Of a DNA stretch of 64,000 nt, positions 49,801 to 63,659 are shown piece by piece. The stretch's first letter is position 1. Each line of letters opens with the position of its first letter. Under the pieces are notes generated by a model, which saw only the letters and a list, made by a program, of their open reading frames with translations, had not been told where the DNA came from and searched no databases. Position numbers and translations under genes: made by a program. Source of the stretch: Anadara kagoshimensis (lineage: Eukaryota; Mollusca; Bivalvia; Arcoida; Arcidae); the NCBI GenBank assembly GCA_021292105.1, contig CM037872.1, positions 15,464,791 to 15,528,790 of the forward strand, given 5' to 3'.

Positions 49801-52800
49801 CACATCACTGGTAAAATGATTGGAGTAAATGAAGGCTGTCTAATAGTAGTCAATAACACACCACTGGAAAATGTTTGGAGTAGTTGAAGGCTATAAATAG
49901 TAGTAAATAACACCACTGGTTGTAAAATGATTGAAGTATACGATGGCTGTCTAATAGTAGTAATAAACACACCACTGGTTGTAAAATAAGTGGAATAGTT
50001 GAAGGCTGTCTAATAGTAGTAAATAACACACCACTGGTTGTAAAATTATTGGAGTAGTTGAGGGCTGTCTAATAGTAGTAAATAACAGCACTGGTTGTAA
50101 AATGATTTGAGTAGTTGAAGGCTGTCTAATAGTAGGAAATAACACACCACTGGTTGTAAAATGATTGGAGTAGATAATGGCTGTCTAATAGTAGTAAATA
50201 ACACACCACTGGTTCTAAAACGATTGAAGTAGATAAAGGCTGTCTAATAGTAAATAACACACCACTGGTTGTAAAATGATTGGAGTAGATAAAGGCTGTA
50301 TAATAGTAGTAAACAACACACTAGTGGTTGTAAAATAATTGGAATAGTTGAAGTCTGTCTAATAGTAGTCAATAACACACCACTGGTAAAATGATTGGAG
50401 TAAAGGAAGGCTGTCTAATAGTAGTCTATAACACACCACTGGTAAAATGATTGGAGTAAATGAAGGCTGTCTAATAGTAGTCAATAACACACCACTGGTA
50501 AAATGATTGGAGTAAAGGAAGGCTGTCTAATAGTAGTCAATAACACACCACTGGTAAAATGATTGGAGTAAATGAAGTCTGTCTAATAGTAGTCAATAAC
50601 ACACCACTGGTAAAATGATTGGAGTAAATGAAGGCTGTCTAATAGTAGTAAATAACACACTACTGGTTGTAAAATAATTGGAATAGTTGAAGTCTGTCTA
50701 ATAGTAGTAAATAAAATACAATTGTTAAAAATGATTGGAGTAGTTGAAGGCTGTCTAATAGTAGTCAATAACACACCACTGGTAAATGATTGAGTAAATG
50801 AAGTCTGTCTAATAGTAGTCAAAAAACACCACTGATAAAATGATTGGAGTAATGAAGGCTTCTAATAGTAGTCAATAAACACACCACTGATAAAATGATT
50901 GGAGTAAATGAAGGCTGTCTAATAGGTCAATAACACACCACTAGTAAAATGATTGGAGTAAATGAAGTCTGTCTAATAGTAGTCATAAAACACACTGGTA
51001 AAATGATTGGAGTAAATGAAGGCTGTCTAATAGTAGTCAAAAACACCACTGGTAAATGATTGAGTAAAGGAAGGCTGTCTAATAGTAGTCAATAACACAC
51101 CACTGGTAAAATGATTGGAGTAAATGAAGTCTGTCTAATAGTAGTCAATAACAACCACTGGTAAAATGATTGGAGTAAATGAAGTCTGTCTAATAGTAGT
51201 CAATAACACACCACTGATAAATGATTGGAGTAATGAAGGCTGTTTAATAGTAGTCAATAACACACCACTGGTAAAATGATTGGAGTAAATGAAGTCGTCT
51301 AATAGTAGTCAATAAAACACCACTGGTAAAATGATTGGAGTAAACGAAGGCTGTCTAATAGTAGTCAATAACACACCACTGGTAAAATGATTGGAGTAAA
51401 TGAAGGCTGTCTAATAGTAGTCAATAACACACCACTGGTAAAATGATTGGAGTAAAGGAAGGCTGTCTAATAGTAGTCAATAACACACCACTGGTAAAAT
51501 GATTGGAGTAAATGAAGTCTGTCTAATAGTAGTCAATAACACACCACTGGTAAAATGATTGGAGTAAATGAAGGCTGTCTAATAGTAGTCAATAACACAC
51601 CACAGGTAAAATGATTGGAGTAAAGGAAGGCTGTCTAATAGTAGTCAATAACACACCACTGGTAAAATGATTGGAGTAAATGAAGTCTGTCTAATATTAG
51701 TCAATAAAACACCACTGGTAAAATGATTGGAGTAAATGAAGGCTGTCTAATAGTAGTCAATAACACACCACTGATAAAATGATTGGAGTAAATGAAGGCT
51801 GTTTAATAGTAGTCAATAACACATCACTGGTAAAATGATTGGAATAAATGAAGGCTGTCTAATAGTGGTCAATAACACACCACTTGTAAAATGATTGAAG
51901 TAGTTGAAGGCTGTCTAATAGTAGTCATTAACACACCACTGATAAAATGATTGGAGTAAATGAAGGCTGTTTAATAGTAGTAAATAACACAGCACTGGTA
52001 AAATGATTGGAGTAAATGAAGGCTGTCTAATAGTAGTCAATAACACACCACTGGTAAAATGATTGGAGTAAATGAAGGCTGTCTAATAGTAGTCAATAAC
52101 ACACCACTGGTAAAATGATTGGAGTAAATGCAGGCTGTCTAATAGTAGTCAATAACATATCACTGGTAAAATGATTGGAGTAAATGATGGTTGTCTAATA
52201 GTAGTCAATAACACACCACTGGTAAAATGATTGAAGTAGTTGAAGGCTGTCTAATAGTGGTCAATAAAACACCACTGGTAAAATGATTAGAGTAGTTGAA
52301 GGCTGTTTAATAGTAGTAAATAACACAGCACTGGTAAAATGATTGGAGTAAATGAAGGCTGTCTAATAGTAGTCAATAACACACCACTGGTAAAATGATT
52401 GGAGTAAATGAAGGCTGTCTAATAGTAGTCAATAACACACCACTGGTAAAATGATTGGAGTAAATGAAGGCTGTCTAATAGTAGTAAATAACACAGCACT
52501 GGTAAAATGATTGGAGTAAATGAAGGCTGTCTAATAGTAGTCAATAACACACCACTGGTAAAATGATTGGAGTAAATGAAGGCTGTCTAATAGTAGTCAA
52601 TAACACACCACTGGTAAAATGATTGGAGTAAATGAAGGCTGTCTAATAGTAGTCAATAACATATCACTGGTAAAATGATTGGAGTAAATGAAGGCTGTCT
52701 AATAGTAGTAAATAACATACCACTGGTTGTAAAATAAGTGGAATAGTTGGAGGCTGTATAATAGTAGTAAATAACACCACTGGTTGTAAAATTATTGTAG

Positions 52801-55800
52801 TAGATGAAGGCTGTCTAATAGTAGTAAATAACACACTACTGGTTGTAAAATAATTGGAAGAGTTGAAGTCTGTCTAATAGTAGTAAATAAAATACAATTG
52901 GTAAAATGATTGGAGTAGTTGAAGGCTGTCTAATAGTAGTCAATAACACATCACTGGTAAAATGATTGGAGTAAATAAAGGTTGTCTTATAGTAGTCAAT
53001 AACACACCACTGGTAAAATGATTGGAGTAAATGAAGGCTGTCTAGTAGTAGTAAATAACACAGCACTGGCAAAATGATAGGAGTCGTTGAAGGCTGTCTA
53101 ATAGTAGTAAATAACACACCACTGGTAAAATGATAGGGGTCGTTGAAGGCTGTCTAATAGTAGTAAATAACATACCACTTGTAAAATGATTGGAGTAGAT
53201 GAAGGCTGTTTAAAAGTAGTGAAACACACACCACTGGTAAAATGATTGGAGTAGATGAAGGCTGTCTAATAGTAGTCAATAACACATCACTGGTAAAATG
53301 ATTGGAATAGTTGTAGGCTGTCTAATAGTAGTAAATAACACCACTGGTTGTAAAATGATTGAAGTATACGATGGCTGTCTAATAGTAGTAAATAACACAC
53401 CACTGGTTGTAAAATAAGTGGAATAGTTGAAGGCTGTCTAATAGTAGTAAATAACAGCACTGGTTGTAAAATGATTTGAGTAGTTGAAGGCTGTCTAATA
53501 GTAGGAAATAACACACCACTGGTTGTAAAATGATTGGAGTAGATAAAGGCTGTCTAATAGTAGTAAATAACACACCACTGGTTGTAAAACGATTGAAATA
53601 GATAAAGGCTGTCTAATAGTAAATAACACACCACTGGTTGTAAAATGATTGGAGTAGATAAAGGATGTCTAATAGTAGTAAATAACACACCACTGGTTGT
53701 AAAATAAGCGGAATAGTTTAAGGCTGTCTAATAGTAGTAAATAACACACCACTGGTTGTAAAATGATTGTAGTAGTTGAAGGCTGTCTAATAGTAGTAAA
53801 TAACACACCACTGGTTGTAAAATGATTGTAGTAGTTGAAGGCTGTCTAATAGTAGTAAATAACACACCACTGGTTGTAAAATGATTGTAGTAGTTGAAGG
53901 CTGTCTAATATTAGTAAATAACACACCACTGGTTGTAAATTGATTGTAGTAGTTGAAGGCTGTCTAATAGTAAAATAATACCACTGGTTGTAAAATAAGT
54001 GGAATAGTTGAAGGCTGTCTAATAGTAGTAAATAACACACCACTGGTTGTAAAATTATTGGAGTAGAAGAAGGCTGTGTAATAGTAGTAAAAAAACCACT
54101 GGTTGTAAAATGATTGGAGTAGATGAAGGCTGTCTAATAGTAGTAAATAACACACCACTGGTTGTAAAATGATTGGAGTAGTTGAAGGCTGTGTAATAGT
54201 AGTCAATAACACACACCACTGGTAAAATAATTGGAATAAATGAAGGCTGTCTTATAGTAGTAAATAACATACCACTGGTTGTAAAATAAGTGGAATAGTT
54301 GAAGGCTGTATAATAGTAGTAAATAACACACCACTGGTTTTAAAATGGTTGGTGTAGATGAAGGCTGTCTAATAGTAGTAAATAACACATTACTGGTTGT
54401 AAAATAATTGGAATAGTTGAAGTCTGTCTAATAGTAGTAAATAAAACACCAATGGTAAAATGATTGGAGTGGTTGAAGGCTGTCTAATAGTAGGCAATAA
54501 CACAACACTGGTAAAATGATTGGAGTAGTTGAAGGCTATCTAATAGTAGTCAATAACACATCACTGGTAAAATGATTGGAGTAAATGAAGGCTGTCTTAT
54601 AGTAGTAAATAACACACCACTGGTTGTAAAATAAGTGGAATAGTTGAAGGCTGTATAATAGTAGTAAATAAAACACCACTGGTTGTAAAATGATTGGAGT
54701 AGTTGAAGGCTGTCTAATGGTAGTCAATAACACACCCCTGGTAAAATGATTGGAATAGTTGAAGGCTGTCTAACAGTAGTAAATAAAACACCAATGGTAA
54801 AATGATTGGAGTAGTTGAAGGCTGTCTAATAGTAGGCAATAACACAACACTGGTAAAATGATTGGAGTAGTTGAAGGCTGTCTAATAGTAGTCAATAACA
54901 CACCACTGGCAAAATGATTGGAGTAAATGAAGGCTGTCTTATAGTAGTAAATAACCCACCACTGGTTGTAAAATAAGTGGAATAGTTGAAAGCTGTATAA
55001 TAGTAGAAATAAAACACCACTGGTTGTATATTGATTGGAGTAGATGAAGGCTGTATAATAGTAGTAAATAACACACCACTGGTAAAATGATAGGAGTCGT
55101 TGAAGGCTTTCTAATAGTAGTAAATAACACACCAATGGTAAAATGATTAGACTAGTTGAAGGCTTTCTAATAGTAGTAAATAACACACCACTGGTAAAAT
55201 GATTGGAAAAGTTTAAGGCTTTCTAATAGTAGTAAATAACACACCACTGGTAAAATGATTGGAATAGTTGAAGGCTGTCTAATAGTAGTAAATAACACAG
55301 CACTGGTAAAATGATTGGAATAGTTGAAGGCTGTCTAACAGTAGTAAATAACACAGCACTGGTAAAATGATTGGAATAGTTGAAGGCTGTCTAATAGTAG
55401 GCAATAACACAACACTGGAAACTGTTTGGAGTAGTTGAAGGCTGTCTAATAGTAGTAAATAACACTACTGGTTGTAAAATGATTGCAGTATACGAAGGCT
55501 GTCTAATAGTAGTAAATAACACACCACTGGTTGTAAAATAAGTGGAATAGTTAAAGGCTCTCTAATAGTAGTAAATAACACACCACTGGTTGTAAAATGA
55601 TTGTAGTAGTTGAAGGCTGTCTAATAGTAGTAAATAACACACCACTGGTTGTAAAATGATTGTAGTAGTTGAAGGCTGTCTAATAGTAGTAAATAACACA
55701 CCACTGGTTGTAAAATGATTGTAGTAGTTGAAGGCTGTCTAATAGTAGTAAATAACACACCACTGGTTGTAAAATGATTGGAGTAGTTGAAGGCTGTCTA

Positions 55801-56579
55801 ATAGTAGTAAATAATACACCACTGGTTGTAAAATAAGTGGAATAGTTGAAGGCTGTCTAATAGTAGTAAATAACACACCACTGGTTGTAAAATTATTGGA
55901 GTAGAAGAAGGCTGTGTAATAGTAGTGAAAAACACCACTGGTTGTAAAATGATTGGAGTAGATGAAGGCTGTCTAATAGTAGTAAATAACACACCACTGG
56001 TTGTAAAATGATTGGAGTAGTTGAAGGCTGTGTAATAGTAGTCAATAACATACCACTGGCAAAATAATTGGAATAAATGAAGGCTGTCTTATATTAGTAA
56101 ATAACATACCACTGGTTGTAAAATAAGTGGAATAGGTGAAGGCTGTATAATAGTAGTAAATAACACACCACTGGTTTTAAAATGGTTGGAGTAGATGAAG
56201 GCTGTCTAATAGTAGTAAATAACACACTACTGGTTGTAAAATATTTGGAATAGTTGAAGTCTGTCTAATAGAAGTAAATAAAACACCACTGGTAAAATGA
56301 TTGGAGTAGTTGAAGGCTGTCTAATAGTAGGCAATAACACAACGCTGGTAAAATGATTGGAGTAGTTGAAGGCTGTCTAATAGTAGTCAATAACACACCA
56401 CTGGTAAAATAATTGGAGTAAATGAAGACTGTCTTATAGTAGTAAATATCCCAACACTGGTTGTAAAATAAGTGGAATAGTTGAAGGCTGTATAATAGTA
56501 GTAAATAAAACACCACTGGTTGTAAAATGATTGGAGTAGTTGATGTCTGTCTAATAGTAGTAAATAACACACCACTGGT

Positions 56580-59230
56580 AAAATGATTGGAATACTTAAA
56601 GGCTGTCTAACAGTAGTAAATAACACACCACTGGTAAAATGATAGGAGTCGTTGAAGGCTGTCTAACAGTAGTAAATAACACACCACTGGTAAAATGATA
56701 GGAGTCGTTGAAGGCTGTCTCACAGTAGTAAATAACACACCACTGGCAAAATGATAGGAGTAGTTGAAGGCTGTCTAACAGTAGTAAATAACACACCACT
56801 GGTAAAATGATAGGAGTCGTTGAAGGCTGTCTAACAGTAGTAAATAACACACCACTGGTAAAATGATAGGAGTCGTTGAAGGTTGTCTAACAGTAGTAAA
56901 TAACACACCACTGGTAAAATGATTGGAGTAGTTGAAGGCTGTCTAACAGTAGTAAATAACACACCACTGGTAAAAAGATAGGAGTCGTTGAAGGCTGTCT
57001 AACAGTAGTAAATAACACACCACTGGTAAAATGATTGGAGTAGTTGAAGGCTGTCTAACAGTAGTAAATAACACACCACTGGTAAAATGATAGGAGTCGT
57101 TGAAGGCTGTCTAACAGTAGTAAATAACACACCACTGGTAAAATGATTGGAGTCGTTGAAGGCTGTCTAATAGTAGTAAATAACACACGACTGGTTGTAA
57201 AATGATTGGAGTAGATGGAGGCTGCTTAAAAGTAGTAAAACACACACCACTGGTAAAATGATTGGAGTAGATGAAGGCTGTTTAAAAGTAGTAAAACACA
57301 CACAACTGGTAAAATGATAGGAGTCGTTGAAGGCTGTCTAATAGTAGTAAATAACACACGACTGGTTGTAAAATGATTGGAGTAGATGGAGGCTGTCTAA
57401 TAGTAGTCAATAACACACCACTGGTAAAATGATTGGAGTAGATGAAGGCTGTTTAAAAGTAGTAAAACACACACCACTGGTAAAATGATCGGAATAGTTG
57501 AAGGCTGTCTAACAGTAGTAAATAACACACCACTGGTAAAATGATAGGAGTCGTTGAAGGCTGTTTAAAAGTAGTAAAACACACACAACTGGTAAAATGA
57601 TTGGAGTAGATGAAGGCTGTTTAAAAGTAGTAAAACACACACCACTGGTAAAATGATCGGAATAGTTGAAGGCTGTCTAACAGTAGTAAATAACATACCA
57701 CTTGTAAAATGATTGGAGTAGATGCAGGCTGTTTAAAAGTAGTAAAACACACACCACTGGTAAAATGATCGGAATAGTTGAAGGCTGTCTAACAGTAGTA
57801 AATAACATACCACTGGTAAAATGATTGGAGTAGATGAAGGCTGTTTAAAAGTAGTAAAACACACACCACTGGTAAAATGATCGGAATAGTTGAAGGCTGT
57901 CTAACAGTAGTAAATAACACACCACTGGTAAAATGATAGGAGTCGTTGAAGGCTGTCTAACAGTAGTAAATAACACACCACTGGTAAAATGATTGGAATA
58001 GTTGAAGGCTGTCTAACAGTAGTAAATACCACACCACTGGTAAAATGATTGGAATAGTTGAAGGCTGTCTAATAGTAGAAAATAAAACACCACTGGTAAA
58101 ATGATTCGAATAGTTGAAGGCTGTGTAACAGTAGTAAATAACACACCACTGGGAAAATGATTGGAGTAGATGAAGGCTGTCTAATAGTAGTAAATAACAC
58201 ATCACTGATAAAATGATTGGAGTATATGAAGGCTGTCTAATAGTAGTCAATACCACATCACTGGTAAAATGATTGGAATAGTTGAAGGCTGTGTAACAGT
58301 AGTAAATAACACACCACTGGTAAAATGATTGGAGTAGATGAAGGCTGTCTAATAGTAGTAAATAACACACCACTGGTAAAATGATTGGAATAGTTGAAGG
58401 CTGTCTCATGGTAGTAAATAAAACACCACTGGTAAAATGATTGGAATAGTTGAAGGCTGTCTAACAGTAGTAAATAACACACCACTGGTAAAATGATTGG
58501 AGTAAATGAAGGCTGTCTTATAGTAGTAAATAACACATCACTGGTAAAATGATTGGAGTAAATGAAGGCTGTCTTATAGTAGTAAATAACACATCACTGG
58601 TAAAATGATTGGAATAGTTGAAGGCTGTCTCATGGTAGTAAATAAAACACCACTGGTAAAATGATTGGAATAGTTGAAGGCTGTCTAACAGTAGTAAATA
58701 ACACACCACTGGTAAAATGATTGGAATAGTTGAAGGCTGTCTAACAGTAGTAAATAACACACCACTGGTAAAATGATTGGAGTAGATGAAGGCTGTCTAA
58801 TAGTAGTAAATAACACACACTGGTAAAATGATTGGAATAGTTGAAGGCTGTCTAACAGTAGTAAATAAAACACCACTGGTAAAATGATTGGAGTAGTTGA
58901 AGGCTGTCTAACAGTAGTAAATAACACACCACTGGTAAAATGATTGGAATAGTTGAAGGCTGTCTAACAGTAGTAAATAACACACCACTGGAAAATGATT
59001 GGAATAGTTGAAGGCTGTCTAACAGTAGTAAATAACACACCACTGGTAAAATGATTGGAGTAGATGGAGGCTGTCTAATAGTAGTAAATAACACACCACT
59101 GGTAAAATGATAGGAGTCGTTGAAGGCTGTCTAATAGTAGTAAATAACACACGACTGGTTGTAAAATGATTGGAATAGTTGAAGGCTGTCTAACAGTAGT
59201 AAATAACACACCACTGGTAAAATGATTGGA
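56580..59230 (+). repeat. Distinct satellite subfamily with a two-monomer higher-order repeat
   Basis: Monomers here carry 'gtctaacagtagtaaataac' and often 'gataggagtcgttgaagg', rare elsewhere. Near 57.48-57.87 kb 'aaaatgatcggaatag' recurs at spacings of 168, 112 and 112 bp, that is three and then two monomers, alternating with a 'gtttaaaagtagtaaaac' monomer. This is the most homogeneous part of the array and probably the most recently amplified. Confidence 0.8.
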
Positions 59231-60222
59231 GTAGATGTAGGCTGTCTAATAGTAGTCAATAACACACCACTGGAAAATGTTTGGAGTAGTTGAAGGCTGT
59301 CTAATAGTAGTAAATAACACTACTGGTTGTAAAATGATTGGAGTATACGAAGACTGTCTAATAGTAGTAAATAACACACCACTGGTTGTAAAATTATTGG
59401 AGTAGTTGAAGGCTGTCTAATAGTTGTAAATAACACACCACTGGTTGTAAAATGATTGAAGTAGATAAAGGATGTCTAATAGTAGTAAATAACACACCAC
59501 TGGTTGTAAAATGATTGTAGTAGTTGAAGGCTGTCTAATAGTAGTAAATAACACACCACTGGTTGTAAAATGATTGTAGTAGTTGAAGGCTGTCTAATAG
59601 TTGTAAATAACACACCACTGGTTGTAAAATGATTGTAGTAGTTGAAGGCTGTCTAATAGTAGTAAATAACACCACTGGTTGTAAAATGATTGGAGTAGAC
59701 AAAGGCTGTCTAATAGTAGTCAATAACACACCACTGGTTGTAAAACGATTGAAGTAGATAAAGGCTGTCTAATAGTAAATAATACACCACTGGTTGTAAA
59801 ATGATTGGAGTAGATAAAGGATGTCTAATAGTAGTAAATAACACACCACTGGTTGTAAAATTATTGGAGTAGACGAAGGCTGTGTAATAGTAGTAAATAA
59901 CAGCACTGGTTGTAAAATAATTGGAGTAGATGAAGGCTGTCTAATAGTAGTAAATAACACACCAGTGGTTGTAAAATGATTGAAGTAGTTGAAGGCTGTC
60001 TAATAGTAGTAAATAATACACTACTGGTTGTGAAAGAAGTGGAATAGTTGAAGGCTGTCTAATAGTAGTAAATAACACACCACTGGTTGTAAAATGATTG
60101 AAGTAGATTAAGGCTGTCTAATAGTAGTAAATAACACACCACTGGTTGTAAAATGATTGGAGTAGATGAATGCTAATAGTAGTAAATAACACACCACTAG
60201 TTGTAAAATAAGTGGAATAGTT

Positions 60223-60516
60223 TATTTAAAAAACTAGAGTACGTATTTATGGAATCTATTAATAAATACAATAAACTATTCATATGGTATGCTTTCAACA
60301 TTCACAAGCATATAGTGCCATGATAGACCATAACAATAATTTTCTAAAGCACAGACCAGAGAAATATGCCATTTCAGACTCAACTATTTGACAAAACGGG
60401 AATATAATGACCAACAATGAAATGACTTGAAAACACTCTAGAAGTTTTAAATTCGTGTTTTTTTGGTTTGTTTTGTAAATTATAGTTTAAATTTTATAGC
60501 TTTTTAGTGCAAAAAC
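60223..60516. other. Non-coding right flank, nothing recognised
   Basis: AT-rich text between the end of the satellite and the SINE, with no coding signal. Confidence 0.5.
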
Positions 60517-60775
60517 CGTTGCAGTAGCTCAGCTAGTGGAGTGCTCGCTTTGTAAGTGGAAGGTTGTGGGTTCAAACCACGATCGGGTCTGAACCAAAAC
60601 TTGGATGTGGGTAGTGTCTGTTCTTTCGACAAGCACCCGGCATTAGGAAATGAAAGTCACAGTTCTTTCGGATGGGAGTTTAGAATAAACTAGATCCCAT
60701 GTCACGGTAGGCGCGGTACGATAAAGAACCCTGCTGTATAATGCGATCAGTGCAACGCACAGAATGACCGTAGGT
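60517..60775 (+). repeat. tRNA-derived SINE flanking the array on the right
   Basis: A tRNA-like head with box A TAGCTCAGCTAGTGG (60525-60539) and box B GGGTTCAAACC (60568-60578) is followed by a body homologous to the minus-strand SINE at 10762-11106 ('ttctttcggatggga', 'cacggtagg', 'aaagaaccctgctgtataatg'). The two copies differ at many positions, so they are separate old insertions of one family. Confidence 0.85.
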
Positions 60776-63126
60776 GTAGCTAAGTTTGTAATTTACGCAC
60801 TGTGGACAGGTGGACGTGAAAGTAGGGGTTTATGATGGATGTATATTTAATGAAATTTTAGCCACTGTCTACAAAAAATGACCAATAAATGAAATAATAA
60901 TACAAGAGGAAAATTTGCACCTCAAAAACATGTACTAGCGAAGAATCAATGCATTTATAATTTCCCTTCTTAAGTCCATTACTGCACCCGAACCTGGCAT
61001 CAGTTCATAGGTCATTCCTTAACTCAGAGTTACCTAAACTTCAATCTGGCAAATAAAATACTTTCTAAAAAATTAAAAATATCGATGTACTATGCTTACT
61101 GTACGCTTCATTATCACACATTAATTTCATGTTCATTTCATCAATACGATCATTTATCCAAAATGCCTCATTTCAGTTAAGAAAAAATTTTCCTGACCAC
61201 TGAACCCTGATCAATACTCACCCAGAACTTAACAATGCACTTGGTCAACTTACAATCCTGCTGCATGTTCCTTACTGTATAGCAAATTGACAGCTTGTAC
61301 AAGTGATACAACTTTTTCAAATGCTTACCTGCTTAGTGCTACCACCAACACCTTTTTCCCAACTACGTCGTACATCAGTATGGCAGTGCTATGTTTTGCT
61401 TTTGCTTTTTGTTTAATAGTGTTTTGGAAGCGTTTAGATTTTCTTTTCTTCTCAAACCTTTCCTTATATATTTGTTTTGCATGTATGGCTATTGTCAAAC
61501 GTAAGCAAAACGTTACAAAATATGAAATATGAAATATCACATGAGGAATGTAAGAGTAGAATGATAAGCCTAATTGTTAGTTTTACTTTAATAAATCGTT
61601 AGGGTTGATACAAGTTGAATTTGTCATTACTTTTGCTCATATAAGGGTGACATAACTTCTGCTCCGGGGCTGTATATTTCCAACCACAACAATATTACGT
61701 AGAATTAGTTACACGACAAAATAACATAATTTATAAAGAAATACATAGTAATACATATTATACCAGTTTTAATTTTACAGTTCAAGACGGTCGTTTCGGA
61801 ATACAAATTCTTATCAGTAGTGCTTGGACGAAAAGCTTGCTTGGACCAAAAGCTTTTCTTCAACGGGTTAAAAATATGAATATGCAAAGAACTAAGATAT
61901 AGCTCACCGAATTTAGCTAGGAAAATATTTTGCATAAAGGGTAACAAACACAATTATTATGATATTGTGATAAATCTATACCATTAGACGCATCAACATC
62001 AACACTAAACAATAAATAACGACTTGTTGACTTTTCATATTTAAAATTGATTTAAAATTAAGTAAAACATGTGCCTTTGCCATTAATAAATTTGTAAGAT
62101 TAAGACTGCAATCTTTTGACAAAGACAAATTGAACATGTTGATGAAAAGGTCGAAATATCATTGTTAAAATTAAATCAACATTAAGTTCTATTTCATCAA
62201 TGATTGTAAGCTCATTGAAACGAAAACAATAAATTACTCTTGACATTCATATCCTTTAATTTAATTGATAACTTATTAAGCTAAAACTGTATGTACGTAT
62301 CAGTCGCGTATCTATTTCTAGGAATTATTAATTCAAAACTCGTTAGTCATTACTGTTTGTTGGATTTCGAATGACTGTGCCATATACAATTTTAATCTGC
62401 ATCTATACCTTTATATTTTAATTTGGTCAGTTGATTTAGAGGGTTGGGGAAGAAATCGGCATCTCAAATGAAAAATTTCTCAAACATCCGATTTTTTATG
62501 TTGAATGTTACTTTATCTGCTATTTGCTATAAGAATATCGGTTGAAAACTGAAGGTGCAGTGGTACATCGGATCTTTTTACTGTAAAGTAGTGATTACAA
62601 CGACCCACACGGAGAAAGACATGCTTTAACAGAACAAAAATATTACAAATGTAAATAAAAAGAATTGGTATCAAAAACAAGCATACTGATCTATGTTAAA
62701 ATCAGACACTGTACTCTTTCGATTTGCAAATTTACCACTTGGTACTTTTGTAAATAAATTTTAGAATTATTTATTACAGATTGTAGTCCAAAGAACTAAG
62801 AACACAACACAACTAAACAAGTCACAGGATAAAGCTATATTGAGACTACTGGTTAGAAAACTGATGATTTTGTTAAGGAATTGTTATCCCACTTGTAGTA
62901 CTTGTAATGGTAAAAGTACTTTTTGCATGTGTACTGATACAATGCATATAATAGACTGATGCTAAACAGATTTTAACATTTTTCAGAATAATTATTTTTC
63001 AGTTTTTTTAAATTTATGTTTGTTTGATAAACTATACCTGGAGAGAAGTTTGAACATCTGAATCATGTCAGCTCTTTTGTACTTGTACTAATACAGTACA
63101 TATACTAGTAATACATGGAATATATG

Positions 63127-63127
<1 letters not shown>
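60776..63127. other. Non-coding right flank, no gene recognised
   Basis: AT-rich. An 81-codon open frame at 61287-61532 has a hydrophobic stretch that could be a membrane segment, but the bases are simple and T-rich and the protein matches nothing I know. No splice-bounded exon was recognised on either strand. Confidence 0.45.

Positions 63128-63172
<45 letters not shown>
63128..63172. repeat. (TA)n microsatellite
   Basis: TA dinucleotide run of about 22 units. Confidence 0.95.
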
Positions 63173-63174
<2 letters not shown>

Positions 63175-63179
63175 CTAAA

Positions 63180-63650
63180 GCCAGATGAGCTATTGGCATG
63201 ATGCGTGTGTGCGTGCGTGCGTCTGTTAACAGTAAAAACTTTGAACATTACCGGCCTTTTGAAACCTAATTTGCTGTGTAAGGTCCTGGCTAGAGTACGA
63301 CTGTTGTTTGTACAAATCATGGCGATTGGATATCCAAGATGGCTGTCATTACTAAAAATAGAAAAAACCTAAAAAAATCTTCTTCTCTAGAACCAGTCAT
63401 TGGAGGCAAAATCTGATTTAATATCTGTCTTCTAGATGGTCTTAACCTCTAAGTTTGTACATTTCGTGGAATTCTGACAAAAAATAGGCTACGCGTTTTT
63501 CCGTTTAATTTTGCAAAAATCGTAAAATATTTTCAAATTGTTATTTGATCAGATAATGACATGGGTTTTTCAGTTTTGACATATTCTTGTAATTACCTTC
63601 AAAATGCGGTCAAGGTCAATTGTGAAGGTCATGACCTAATTTTTTACCTT
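63180..63650 (+). repeat. Diverged copy of the 1.8 kb repeat element (5' part)
   Basis: The order of phrases matches 3350-3845: 'gagctattggcatgatgcg', a GTGCGTGCGTGC tract, 'aaaaatcttcttctc', 'aggctacgcgttttt', 'gatcagataatgacatggg' and 'ggtcaaggtcaattgtgaag'. It stops before the 145 bp internal array and passes into a different repeat. Confidence 0.75.
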
Positions 63651-63659
63651 TCTGATTTT

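Larger units (their letters stand above)
35074..60222 (+). repeat. Satellite array, block 5
   Basis: The longest uninterrupted block, about 25 kb. Sub-regions are visible: 36.4-45.8 kb is mostly the 56 bp form with inserted 59 bp cassettes; 45.8-56.5 kb mixes forms and repeats patterns seen at 18-28 kb; 56.6-59.2 kb is a distinct subfamily; 59.2-60.2 kb returns to the 59 bp form. The array ends abruptly inside a monomer at 'gtggaatag', followed by 'tttatttaaaaaac'. Confidence 0.97.

Noticed and set aside
11400-60000. Dozens of antisense open frames of 60-212 codons rich in LLLDSLQL, TTIRQPS and YNQWCVIYYY
   Set aside because: They are translations of the satellite. Both monomer lengths leave remainder 2 on division by 3, so the frames cycle through the same three peptides, and frames break wherever a monomer has tcaat or the usual TAG. 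No start context, splice signals or codon bias support a gene.
11443-60222. CRISPR array
   Set aside because: The repeats are contiguous monomers without unique spacers, in a eukaryotic genome.
61287-61532. Small membrane protein
   Set aside because: There is one hydrophobic stretch only, the base composition is T-rich and simple, no homology is recognised, and an equal-length antisense frame is open.
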